Origin: Actinostola sp. cb2023
Taxonomy: Eukaryota > Cnidaria > Anthozoa > Actiniaria > Actinostolidae
Direction of reading: 5' to 3'
Assembly: GCA_033675265.1 (NCBI GenBank)
Contig: JAUJYZ010000821.1
Coordinates: forward strand, 1-64,000
DNA length: 64,000 nt
Shown: piece by piece, positions 32,875-43,500 of the stretch
Position numbering within the stretch: position 1 is the first letter of the stretch
How the letters are laid out: each line of letters opens with the position of its first letter
Position numbers and translations under genes: made by a program
Notes under the pieces: model-generated
Database searches by the model: none
The model's input: only the letters and a program-made list of their open reading frames with translations
What the model was told of the DNA's origin: nothing

Positions 32875-33088
32875 GTACGGTATTCAAACATACGTAATAT
32901 CATGTAAACAATGGTGAAATCTTTGCGGGAAGTCTTTTGCGTGACTAATTACTATACCGTGATGTAGGTGTGTGAGTGCTGGTACGGTATTCAAACATAC
33001 GTAATATCATGTAAACAATGGTGAAATCTTTGCGGGAAGTCTTTTGCGTGACTAATTACTATACCGTGATGTAGGTGTGTGAGTGCTG
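32875..33088. repeat. Perfect 107-bp tandem duplication upstream of transposase
   Basis: Copies at 32875-32981 and 32982-33088 look identical. They lie 5' of the transposase ATG and inside the right terminus, so they probably duplicate promoter or transposase-binding sequence. A hairpin CTGTTGACA/TGTCAACAG follows at 33086-33110. Confidence 0.9.
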
Positions 33089-33283
33089 TTGACAGCTCAC
33101 TTGTCAACAGCTTCTCACTTCAAATGAAATCCAAAATTCGTTTTTCGATTCTAACTTTGTAGGAATTTATTTTTTTGTAATTCTGTTTTTTGGAGATGAT
33201 AGACATTATTCAATTTTATTTGATTGTCAAAAAATCTCAAAACCGGTGGTTTGAGAGGTTTTTGGGGTAGGATGATACCTTAA

Positions 33284-34816
33284 AGGGGCAGTGTCAAGCC
33301 TCACGCATGCGCATTAAAATCAAAACAATAACACTCGGTTGAGAAGCCTACCTTGCCCGGTAGAAAGTTACAAAAAAAAACTAAAACCATTCTAATCGCT
33401 AAATAAATGACCTACAAGACTCATGTAGATACTAATCTTTATTTAGAAAGCAATTTTAGAACTTCAATATATCAAAAAGACTGAATTCAAGAAGTGAATT
33501 CACGGGGATCTCATTTTCCAACGGCCGATCAAATAAAACACAGGAAGCCCAACACATAAGTAGATGGTGGGAAGCTCACCGGGTTTACAAGTAGTTCTAC
33601 GTGAATTTTTCTCTTCAAAAGTCATGAACAGTACTGCACCTACGATTGATGATCAAGATTCCTTCGCAATCGACCAGAATTGCCGGTTTACAATTCGGTT
33701 TTCTTCACTCGAGGATGATGGCGGCCTGCCTCTCAACGGCTGTTCGACACTTTTTTCAACGGCTTCAAAGTCAGTTCTAAGATGAAATAGTCCCCACTAG
33801 GAATTGTTGAAAATGAAGAACATGCTTTGAATTATTACTAGTGATCCATTAGACGCTTGAACAAACATGATTAAAGGCCCAGCTTAGACTGTGATGCTTT
33901 TCGAGCTTCTATTTTTGTTTTGAATCGGTTTGATAGTCAGTAAGATCTTTGTAATAACTCTCGATGTTTCAAAATGAAAACAAGTGACCAGCCGGAATCT
34001 ATGCAAAGTACTCCTAGAGGCAAAAAAACGCCAATTTTTAATTTTTACGATTCCTTTCTGGGAGAAGAATGTGTGAACACACTCGACTCGACTCGAAGAG
34101 TGATTTTAGTCACGCTGAGGTACGGTATAAAGTATTCTTCTTCGACACCAATTACTCAATTTTCTTGTATAATTAGCTTTTATTATCATCAGTAAAACAC
34201 TAACAAAATGTTATTTGTACTAATGATATTGAAAATGAAGCGATCAAGTGCTGATGCAATGGCTAATGTGTACCTTCGGCTAGTAGTAAGCTTACTTCGC
34301 TTTGCTTCGAGTTTCGGTGTCTTCTGTTCTGAAGTTTTGTGCAGTAGAAATTCAGCTAAAATACTGTTTGTTCTGTCTTTGAAGCCCAAGCTTCGTTTTC
34401 GTTCATTCCACAGATCGAAAACTGAAGAACGGAGACAAATTACTCTCAATCATCCGCGGACCGGCTTCGACATGAAAATCTAAATAAATTCCCAAAATAC
34501 TTAAAATTATAAAAATAAAGGGCTAAAAACTTCCCTTGCTCATAAACGAATACTAGTAATTAACTTTAACTGAATAAAATAATTCTCAAAGGCCGATGCA
34601 GACGGATTGTAAACCTCACTTGAATCATTTTCAGCATCACAAAAATGGCTAATTTGATTAGCATGGCGCTAAGCATCACGGTCTAAGCTGGGCCTTTAAG
34701 GTCGATGGAAACGGATTCAAAACATCGAAAATAATAAAAGTCCATGGTGGACTTTTATTATTTCTCGCTTCTTCGTACCCAGGCTTACGCGGTCATATTG
34801 GCTTGACACTGCCCCT
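33284..34816. mobile_element. TTAA MITE abutting the Kolobok-like element
   Basis: Ends AGGGGCAGTGTCAAGCC and GGCTTGACACTGCCCCT are exact inverted copies. The flanking TTAA at 33280-33283 is shared with the element to its left; the other is at 34817-34820. The body is interrupted by another TTAA element. Confidence 0.85.
33875..34695. mobile_element. TTAA MITE nested in 33284-34816
   Basis: Ends AGGCCCAGCTTAGACTGTGA and its near-exact reverse complement (TCACGGTCTAAGCTGGGCCT) are flanked by TTAA at 33871-33874 and 34696-34699. It is 821 bp with no recognised protein. Confidence 0.85.
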
Positions 34817-35797
34817 TTAAGTTAACAGACAACAAAGGTGTATAGGGGGAAAAATTACTTTATTTCCAATTTAATTTTTTTACTGAATTTATGCTTGGGC
34901 TCCCTGTGGATTCAGTGTCGTTCTCAAAATATGAAGTATGAATTTCATATTCCCCTGACGATTGAGCCACAGAGCCAGTTGTTCTGTAGAAGAGGTTGAA
35001 AAATGGCCCTGAAATCTGTAGTTGCACCCAATTAACGATTGATATCGATCGATTGGTTTTCCTGAACATGCCGGGTGCAACGATCGCCAGCACAACACTA
35101 ATAACAGCGGGTCCTTACAGAGTGCGAGCCAGCGAGGCATGCGAGCCAGCCAGCGAGGCATGCGAGGCATGCGAGGCATGCGAGGCACACAGCGAGGCAT
35201 GCGAGGCATAATAAAAAAGTACCATATTATTTATTATTATTGTTTTCTTTTGTACTATGTCAAGGGTAGAGGATATAACTCTATTATTACAAAATTAAAG
35301 ACAATGTTTTTAAAAGTGAACGCATGTCTGTCTACTCATTACTTATCTGTGCCTTGTCTGATTTGAAGGCGTAAAAATTAATTCAAAAATAATTTTTTAG
35401 ACTACCGAATAATGTATAACTCATTGATCCTTTTTTAATAATATGGCAATTTCACAGTCATTATATCCTGAGATTCATAGTGATTCTTATTTTTTTCCTC
35501 TAAACGGAAGCTGAATTTCCCCCTCCGCTTCCCCACTGGAGAGCCGCTAAGCAGGCTAGCATTTCAATGGTTTATTCAAATTTGCGATCGATGGTGAAAT
35601 ACTGTCAGCTACCCAAGGAAAGTCCTTCCACGAGTTATTGGCAGCGCGTACATTGACTCGCTTTCAGAAAAAAAAATTCCTTTAATCCTGTGGTAATTAT
35701 CATATAAATATTCATTACTTCGCATACGAGAACAGGATATCGTTCAATTATCTATGGCAAGTACTTTGATTTTATTTTTTTTACCCCGACAGAATAG
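34817..35797. other. No gene recognised; minisatellite inside
   Basis: The stretch has no supported coding frame. It contains a GCGAGGCAT minisatellite (35122-35210) and a short C-rich segment near 35515-35545 that resembles the C-rich hairpin at 11757. Confidence 0.5.
35122..35210 (+). repeat. GCGAGGCAT minisatellite, left
   Basis: Roughly nine copies of GCGAGGCATGCGAGGCA-type words with GCGAGCCA variants. The same words occur in reverse orientation at 51831-51932, on the far side of the OTU-MULE gene. Confidence 0.85.
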
Positions 35798-36004
35798 AAT
35801 TCTATCACGTCATCAGTCTACGTCACTACGGAGTCCCATGAGAAGCATGCGCTTGCTAAAACGGTCATTGCATTCCTTGCTATCAGGTAAGCAACACAGC
35901 GTTTTTTTTGAACTCAGCTTTTACAAGTTTACGAACACCAACAACCGTGAGTATATTCCATTACATCGCATGGTATATATATTTTTCTATTTTCAGTAAG
36001 CACA

Positions 36005-37160
36005 ATGTCTCACACGAACTCTTTAAATAGAGAACCATTATCAACTGCCGAACGCGCAGAACATGGTGAAAATGAAGGCCCACCGGGCGATCAACTGGAT
36101 ACCGACGAGCGCTTAGGTCGTACGATGGAGGCCATGGATGCTAAAATGGGTACCATGGCCGATCTCATCGGAAAGCTCTGTGCATCTCTTGATGCGCGCG
36201 AGAGCCAATCGACCACCGGTCGCGATACAAACCCACCGGGTACCTCGGCAAACTCTCGCCGAAAGCGTCGGCACAGTTTGAGCTCCAGTGAATATGACGA
36301 AGACGATAGTCTTAGTGTTCAAGCGTCCGGGGATGAGTTGAACGAACTAGTAAATGAACCTCCCACCACCGGTGGAGACAGTTCTAAGGTGAACGACACG
36401 GCCTCTGATGAGGTCCTTAAAGAACTCGAGGCCGCGATCTTAGAGGATGACAAATTAGGGCCGAAGATCCGCCAACAACTGGCGGATATTGCTATTAAAC
36501 GTTGGGGTAAAAAACTACCTCAAGATAAAATTACAGGCCTTGTTGAGAAACACCCCATGCCTGAGAACTGTGTGGACATAAAGGTCCCACGAGTAAATAC
36601 AGAGATATGGCAAAAGCTAGACCCCGCCGGGCGCGAAAAAAAGTGACCTCAGGCTCACAAACATGCAACAAAATTTGCAGAGAGCAACTTCTGCGGTCCT
36701 CACTATGTGTGAGAAAGTCCTGGCCCTCAAGATGGAGAACGATGTGTCCAAATCTATACTTGCCGATGGTATCGATAACATCGCACTACTGGGCCACGTT
36801 GGCGCGGAACTGTCTTGCTTCAGGCGGGAACAAATGAAACCCGGCCTGAAGCATGAATTTCGCCCCTTATGCTCAAAGGAGCTGGATGAGCCGTCACCTC
36901 TTCTGTTTGGCGGCGACGATCTTCCGAAAAGAATAAGGGATGCCAAAGAGACAACCCGCATTGGGGTCACAGTGGCGCGCGATCGTGGACAGAAAGACAG
37001 GCAAAGTCGAGGCCACAGGCGCCCCTATGATAATAACCACTATCAACGAACGAACGGATACTCGAACGGAGGCAAACGCCAGAATTTTTTTGGGAAGGGC
37101 CCAAAACCCGGGTTCAAGAAACGGAACCACAACAAATACCAGAAGGACGACGCGAAATAA
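36005..37160 (+). CDS. DIRS gag-like protein
   Basis: Two frames, 36005-36646 and 36663-37160, form one gag-like protein of about 380 residues; the break is in an A7 run near 36640 that differs from the expected length by one. The N-terminal part is acidic and serine-rich, then a charged helix ('ELEAAILEDDKLGPKIRQQL'), a capsid-like region ('QMKPGLKHEFRPLC'), and a basic glycine-rich tail ('NGGKRQNFFGKGPKPGFKKR'). No CCHC zinc knuckle is visible, which is usual for DIRS. The stop TAA overlaps the next ATG by one base (TAATG at 37158-37162), a termination-reinitiation arrangement. Confidence 0.8.
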
Positions 37161-39154
37161 TGGAAGCTTTGTCTAATCTTAAACAACAGGTAAACACTGA
37201 CATATGTACGTATACAAACATAGCTTCAGATCCCACTGATTGTTTAATTCGGGAGAGTGTTTGCTATCTAAGTGTGATAATTTTCGCGCCGGAAACATAG
37301 TACATTCCTTGGACACTTGGAAAACAATTACTTCTGATAGAGAAATTTTAGGTAGTGTAGGCGGTCTACAAATCGAATTTACCGAGAAACCTGTACAACA
37401 GTCTCTACATAATATGTCATATAATGAAGGGGAAAAACAGGCTATTGACAAGGAGATTAACAAATTATTGAAAAAAACAAGTCATTATGCCCACCGGGCA
37501 CGACAAAGGAGAAATTATCTCTAGTATCTTTGTGAGACCCAAAAAAGATGGAAGCCACCGGCTTATCCTAAACCTCAAACAACTAAACCAATTCTCTCCT
37601 AAAGTTCATTTCAAAATGGACACACTACGTACTGTCATTAAATTAGTGGAGAAAGATTGCTTTATGGCATCCATCGATCTGAAGGACGCGTATTACTCTG
37701 TTCGAATAGCAAAACAATACCGGAAATACCTCAGATTCGTTTGGGAAGGAAAATTATATCAATATACTTGTCTGCCTAACGGGTTATCGTGTGCTCCACG
37801 CAAATTTACTAAGCTCTTGAAACCACCTCTTACAATCCTGCACCGCATGGGATACATTGCCGTTGGATATATTGATGATCTATTCTTACAAGGTGACACA
37901 TATAATGAATGTCTTAGCAACGTCACAACCAGCTTTCAACTGTTTGATTCCCTGGGGTTCGTTATCCACCCAGAAAAATCTGTCTTTAGGCCCTCACAAC
38001 ACTTGGTGTTTTTGGGATTCATAATAGACTCTGTGGACATGACTGTCACACTTACAACAGAAAAAGGGGCAGACTTAAAAGCACTCTGCCAGTCGATACG
38101 CGATCGACAGAAGCTAACCATTAGAACAACTGCTACAGTGATAGGGAAAATTATCGCCTCGTTTCCGGGAGTAATACACGGACCCTTATACTATAGAGCA
38201 CTCGAGAGAGACAAAACAAAGGCACTGAAGGCTAATAGGGGAAATTTTGATAAACCCATGACTCTCTCTGCATCAGCAAAACTAGAGCTTGATTGGTGGA
38301 TTGAGAACGTGCAGCGAAGTTACAATCCCATAACGCGCGAGGAGCCAGCTTGTACGCTCACCACAGATGCGTGTAATGAGGGGTGGGGCGCAGTTTACAA
38401 TGACAGCTCCACCGGAGGTTTATGGTCTACAGAAGAAAAACAACATCACATCAACTATCTAGAATTATTGGCAGTTTTCCTTGGCATGAAAACCTTTCTA
38501 ATCCATGAGAAGGGGAAACATGCCCGCCTTATGATTGACAACAGTACCTCGGTAGCAATCATAAACAATATGGGTACCAGCCACTCATACGATCTCAATA
38601 CGCTATGTAAGATCATTTGGGAATGGGCAAGCCGTGACTTATGGCTTAGTGCAGCCCATATCCCTGGTAAGCTAAATACGAAAGCGGATTTTGAATCTCG
38701 GAAAAATAGATCCGAAACTGAGTGGATGTTGGACAAGATTGCGTTGCGCGAGGCCTTGATCAAACTTAATGTCACACCAGATGTAGATTTATTTGCCTCC
38801 CGGTTAAACAATCAGTTGGAGAACTATGTCTCGTATAGACCAGACCCTGGAGCCTCTGCAGTCGATGCGTTTTCGCTTTCATGGTCCAATCTAAAATTTT
38901 ATGCTTCCCCCCCATTTAGTGTAATACCAAACGTCCTGAAGAAAATTCAAGAGGATGGGGCAAAGGGAATACTGGTGGTACCAGACTGGGCTACCCAGGC
39001 ATGGTATCCAAAGGCCATGAAACTACTGACACAGCCACCGGTAACCCTGAAGCCCCATCGAGCTCTGTTATGGCTGCCAAACAAGCCACGCACACCACAC
39101 CCACTATGGGCGAAACTAAGCCTTCTTGTCTGCCACTTGTCAGGAAACACCTAG
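37160..39154 (+). CDS. DIRS reverse transcriptase / RNase H
   Basis: The ATG at 37160 overlaps the gag stop by one base. After a short N-terminal part and breaks in a T-run (about 37242) and an A7 run (about 37470), the polymerase runs open from 37487. It shows 'IFVRPKKDGSHRLILNLKQL', 'MASIDLKDAYYSV', 'CLPNGLSCAPRKFTKLL' and the catalytic 'GYIDDLFLQG'. RNase H follows with 'LTTDACNEGWGAVY', 'INYLELLAVFLGM', 'ARLMIDNSTSVAIINN' and 'AAHIPGKLNTKAD'. The C-terminal 'DVDLFASRLNNQL' block is typical of DIRS polyproteins. The end of the frame overlaps the recombinase ORF by about 85 bp in another frame. Confidence 0.93.
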
Positions 39155-40116
39155 ACAACATAGGCATGTCAGATACCGCAAGAGATATCATTATGGCGTC
39201 GTGGCGGAAAACAACCAGCAAACAATATCACACATATTTAACGCGCTGGGAACAGTATTGCTCTGAAAATAGCATTGATCCACTAAGAGCGACAATTCAA
39301 CATGGGATTGAATTCCTTACACACTTGTACCAGAAAGGGCTTGGATATAGCGCCATTAATACAGCTAGGTCAGCTCTGTCCATTGTAATTGATGTGCCAA
39401 GCGGTACGTTTGGCTCTCAATCCCTTGTAACCAGATTCATGAAAGGAATTTTTGAAATGAAACCCTCACTGCCACGCTACAAGTTTATGTGGGATGCAGG
39501 GATTGTATTAAAACATATACAAAGCATGTCGCCGAACTCGGGGCTGTCGTTGAAATCTCTAACCTTAAAACTAACAATGCTGTTATGCCTTTTAACTGGC
39601 CAAAGATGCCAGACAATAACAAAACTCGATACACAATATATGCAAAGTTTACCCAACAAATATGTATTTACCATAAATGAAATACTAAAGACTTCTAAGC
39701 CAGGACGACATATCGCACCAATAGAACTCATGTCCTACGAACCAGACGAACGACTCTGTGTGGTCAGCCTCATCAGATTATATCTACAGAAGACCCAGGA
39801 TATCCGCAAAGAGCACACAAAACTCATGATAAGTTACACAAAGCCACATCACTCGGTCTGTAGCAGTACCATAGGTAAATGGGCAAAGTCAATAATGAAG
39901 GAGGCCGGTATTGATACCGCGCAGTTTTCAGCGCACAGTGGTAGGTCCGCCGCTGTTTCATACGGAAAATCAGCAGGTTTACCCCTTCAGGACATCCTAA
40001 GAGCAGGAGGCTGGTCAAATGCACAAACATTTGCAAGATTTTATGACAAACCATTGCCAAATAACTTTGGCTCTAGTATATTAGAACATTATTCCAATCA
40101 TAATGGAACTACTTAA
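39070..40116 (+). CDS. DIRS tyrosine recombinase
   Basis: The frame is intact; I chose the ATG at 39070 inside the end of the polymerase frame. It encodes about 348 residues with a SAM-like N-terminal core-binding domain ('TSKQYHTYLTRWEQYCSEN', 'GLGYSAINTARSALS') and a catalytic domain. The catalytic set is visible: arginine in 'LLTGQRCQTI', His-x-x-Arg in 'FSAHSGRSAA', tryptophan in 'RAGGWSNAQTF' and tyrosine in 'FARFYDK'. The enzyme would integrate the circular cDNA without target-site duplication, replacing the usual integrase. The complete frame and active site, with the perfect 45-bp terminal repeat, point to recent activity. Confidence 0.95.
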   Translation: MAAKQATHTTPTMGETKPSCLPLVRKHLDNIGMSDTARDIIMASWRKTTSKQYHTYLTRWEQYCSENSIDPLRATIQHGIEFLTHLYQKGLGYSAINTARSALSIVIDVPSGTFGSQSLVTRFMKGIFEMKPSLPRYKFMWDAGIVLKHIQSMSPNSGLSLKSLTLKLTMLLCLLTGQRCQTITKLDTQYMQSLPNKYVFTINEILKTSKPGRHIAPIELMSYEPDERLCVVSLIRLYLQKTQDIRKEHTKLMISYTKPHHSVCSSTIGKWAKSIMKEAGIDTAQFSAHSGRSAAVSYGKSAGLPLQDILRAGGWSNAQTFARFYDKPLPNNFGSSILEHYSNHNGTT

Positions 40117-40270
40117 CCTTTTTATTATAAGTTCAACATGTAACCTCTATAAGGTATGATTAAAATATACGCTTTTATAATACGCTGTGTTTTACAGTTG
40201 TAAGCGTATCCAGGACTTTCAAATCTCATGGGACTCCGTAGTGACGTAGACTGATGACGTGATAGAATTT

Positions 40271-40545
40271 AAAAATTAAACGAGACTTACCTGTAAGTCG
40301 ATGTTTGATTGTAATTCTATCACGGCATCAGTCAGGAACGGAGGAGTCACATGCCCTCCACTATGGGTTTCCCTCCCTGACTCCTTCGTTCCTGCTATTT
40401 GTTCCTGGATACGCTTGGCTTTAAAGAATGACCGTTTTAGCAAGCGCATGCTTCTCATGTGATTCCTCCGTTCCTGACTGATGCCGTGATAGAATTACAA
40501 TCAAACATCGACTTACAGGTAAGTCTCGTTTAATTTTTAAATTTA
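40271..40545. repeat. DIRS-related palindrome (internal complementary region)
   Basis: Arms at about 40271-40356 and 40458-40545 are near-perfect inverted copies carrying AATTCTATCACGGCATCAGTC, a variant of the DIRS terminus (the terminus reads ...CACGTCATCAGTC). The loop repeats the left-end words GCAAGCGCATGCTTCTCATG in reverse. This fits the internal complementary region next to the right terminus, or a second partial DIRS end. Confidence 0.7.
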
Positions 40546-40564
40546 CCTCTTGTGCTATTAGCAC

Positions 40565-43500
40565 ATGTTCAGTCGAAAATATTTACGATCTCTTGTATTT
40601 CTGATGCGTCAGATGGCAAACAACCGACTTGCATGTTTGATGGCAGCAAGTAGGATGGGTTTGACTTTGCTAGAAGATCCCAACGGTGTAAGGAACCGAT
40701 GCTTCTACCAATGTGTCGGGAAATTTATCGGTATTCCAACAGACAATGTGGTGGATATGGTACAGCAGTTCATGATCTCAAACCAAATGGTGGAGAGCGT
40801 TAACGAGGTATATAGAGTTTTCTATTGAATTTAACATCTAGGTTATTTTTAAAGTTCTGAAGAGGAAGGGAGGGTGCTTATTCAAATTTAGAGAAAATGG
40901 ATTCATGAACGATTGAGCTACAAGCTAGGGTGTAGTTATAACTTTTGGTGTATAATTAATTTAATCCATAGAATGGCATTGTAGAAAAACAAGATCTATT
41001 ATCTTTCCTTTCTGATGCTGATTTTGGATCATTGCGCAAAAGACCCAAGACCTGGAGGGGCTGCATAGCGGCACTCAGAAATGAAATGGCAAACCATGTT
41101 GTGATACGATCTACGGCATCTCTTTTCTCGATCAAAATCAATATTGTTGATTGGAACGGTGTAAGTACCTTAATTGTAACAAAAACACCACTTTAATCTC
41201 TCAATCTGATTTGCCGGGCATCCTCGGAAACCCAGGGGCTGTGGGGGGAGGGGGGAGGGGAGAAAGGAAGGGGAGGAAACCCTCTTCCCCTTTCCTTCCC
41301 CCCTCCCCTTCTTCCCTCTCCCATTCCTTTTCCCCTCCCCCCTCCCCTTCCTTCCCCCTTACAGTCACTGGGTTTCCGAGGATGGTCGATTAATAAGAGT
41401 ATCCTAAATAATTCGTTAGTTTGTGTTCCATTAATAAAGAATTGATTATCGTCCATAAATAGATCTATCCAAATTGTTCTTGAAAAAAATGAAATTCAAA
41501 TGCTTATTTTGTTTAAAAAAAAGAGCATGCAATTTACCATTGGGGACCCAAATGGAACAATATAATGAACATAGCGAACAGACAATGGAAAATTGCATGC
41601 AATTTGTTATAAAAAGTGAAATGTCGGTTATCCTTCTTCAGCGATTGACAGTGCAAAACCCATTCAACATGCAAGGAAATTCTAGTATGTTCTTAGCATA
41701 TACTGGAAGCCATTATATGCTGTTGACCAATTCCAAGTCTGGTCGTGGTTGTAAATCTGCAACTTTACCTGAAGTACCTGAAGTACCTGAAGTACCTGAA
41801 GTACATGAAGTACCTGAAGTACATGAAGTACATGAAGTACCTGAAGTACATGAAGTACCTGAAGTACATGAAGTACCAGGTAACATGTTTTTTTAAATTG
41901 ATGTAGTAGATTGTATGAGAAGATTGTTTTTGCACCGATTTGATTATGCTATTTTTAACGACATTTTCTAGCTCCTGAAAGGCACAGGGGAGCAAAGTCC
42001 TTCAATATTTCAGGACCAGAACAGTATCATCCTGGTGTAAGCATCTTCAAAGGACGAGTAATGCAGGTGCGAACCGAACCTCGGGAAGTAAGAATGATCA
42101 TTTTTGTATATTATTTGTCTTATTTTTATTATAAAGCTTGATGATGATCCCCCGTCCCCGATAACAATCTGCAGCTCTGGAGAAGAGGAAGCCGAAGACA
42201 TAAAGACCAGTGAAGTAAACATAAAACATTCTTTCCTCTTACTCAGTCTGATACAAACCCATGTATCAGTACACCTATTTTAAATAACGTTGATCGATTA
42301 GACAATATCTGAAATCTGAGACCGAGAAACAAGATTTTAAAATTCAGTCATAGCCGAACAACGTAGTTTCTGTAATACTAGAATATGAGGCACGACGTTT
42401 GAGATATAAGAATCGTGCTTTTCTGTATTTTAACCCAAAAACATAAAAGCACAAAAATCGATCCGTTTAGTCTCAGATCGCCCATTGCGTCTCAGATGCG
42501 CTTATGCAACCGCTTTAATTATATTTAATTATATTCTAGACTATGCCCACTAAAGATGTCATTACAATAACTAGCAGCAGCAACAGCAGCTCAGATGGCA
42601 TGGAACCAGTTTCGAATTCTCAAAATGCAAGAAAGAGGAGAAAACGCAAGGTAAGCGTACCGTGTATCACCAACTGTCACGTAGTCTTCCAATACTACCA
42701 AGTCTTTGCCTGATTATCTTGCATTTCTTTTTTCTTCAAGACTGAGGTTTCAATCGATGACTTAGCTTATTCATTGAGTGGACTAAGTTCAAACGATAAC
42801 ACCCCAGTGAAAAAGAAAAAATATGTACCCAAAAAAACTGATGAAAGTCCATGCAAGAAATTGTTTTCTGATGATGAGTAAGTAAAAAACATAATTTCAA
42901 AAAGATCTGTCACCGGGATAGGTTTATTGAAGATAAAAACATTACGCGCTTTTTTAGTTACGCGCTCGAGCACTCCTATATAATAGGCTGATTTAGCATC
43001 AGGACGGGAACGTCGAAGAGGACGTGACACCGCGCGGTTAGGATTGGCGCGAGTTACTTTTTACTTCCGGTTGTGAAGCTCGCGTCCGCGACTTTGTCAA
43101 CAAGACGGGATTTTCACGTTTTCACGTCCTCTCCAGAACGGGTAAGTTTATATTGATAAAACTTGATTTTTATTGCTATAAATAGAGCTTTATCTGCGCC
43201 AAAGCAATTGAAATACTATCTCCAATAACGAATGAGGTGATTTGGCTGGTGAAAAGCGAAAATATGTTCGTAAAACCTTTTCGTAATCAAGACATCAAAA
43301 TCACGAACTGGAATGCATGCATGTAACAAACACTGACCAAGCTCAATATACTTCGTTTTAACACTACTGTGCAGCTTTTTTAACTTTATATGAATGAATA
43401 CATTTTTATAATACGTACTGTGGTTTATTCATTGCAAAACTACTCTATTTTCAACACTGAAACGATAAGTCAAGAAACTGTCAAACTGATTCTGTCAACA

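Larger units (their letters stand above)
27677..33279 (-). mobile_element. Autonomous TTAA transposon (Kolobok-like), two genes
   Basis: The termini are GGTATCATCCTACCCCAAA and its reverse complement, flanked on both sides by TTAA (27673-27676 and 33280-33283). The 5.6-kb element holds a spliced transposase on the minus strand (30251-32702) and a spliced small gene on the plus strand (29543-30250) that meet tail to tail. TTAA duplication fits Kolobok or piggyBac; the transposase is not piggyBac-like, so Kolobok is my call. A second TTAA element sits inside the left part. Confidence 0.85.
35798..40269 (+). mobile_element. DIRS-type tyrosine-recombinase retrotransposon
   Basis: A 45-bp terminal inverted repeat, perfect between 35798-35842 and 40225-40269, encloses gag-like, reverse transcriptase/RNase H and tyrosine recombinase frames in DIRS order. 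A 5'-UTR intron is likely (donor CAGGTAAGC at 35886, acceptor TTTTCAG at 35998). No N6-adenine methyltransferase domain was seen. All enzymatic motifs are present; four one-base breaks fall in A or T runs. The palindrome at 40271-40545, which repeats part of the left end, is probably the internal complementary region that DIRS elements use to circularise. Confidence 0.9.

Noticed and set aside
33564..34483. Short frames in the nested TTAA MITEs
   Set aside because: They cross MITE boundaries or lack start context and domains.
36617..36970. Minus-strand frames overlapping DIRS gag, RT and recombinase
   Set aside because: They are shadows of the sense coding frames.
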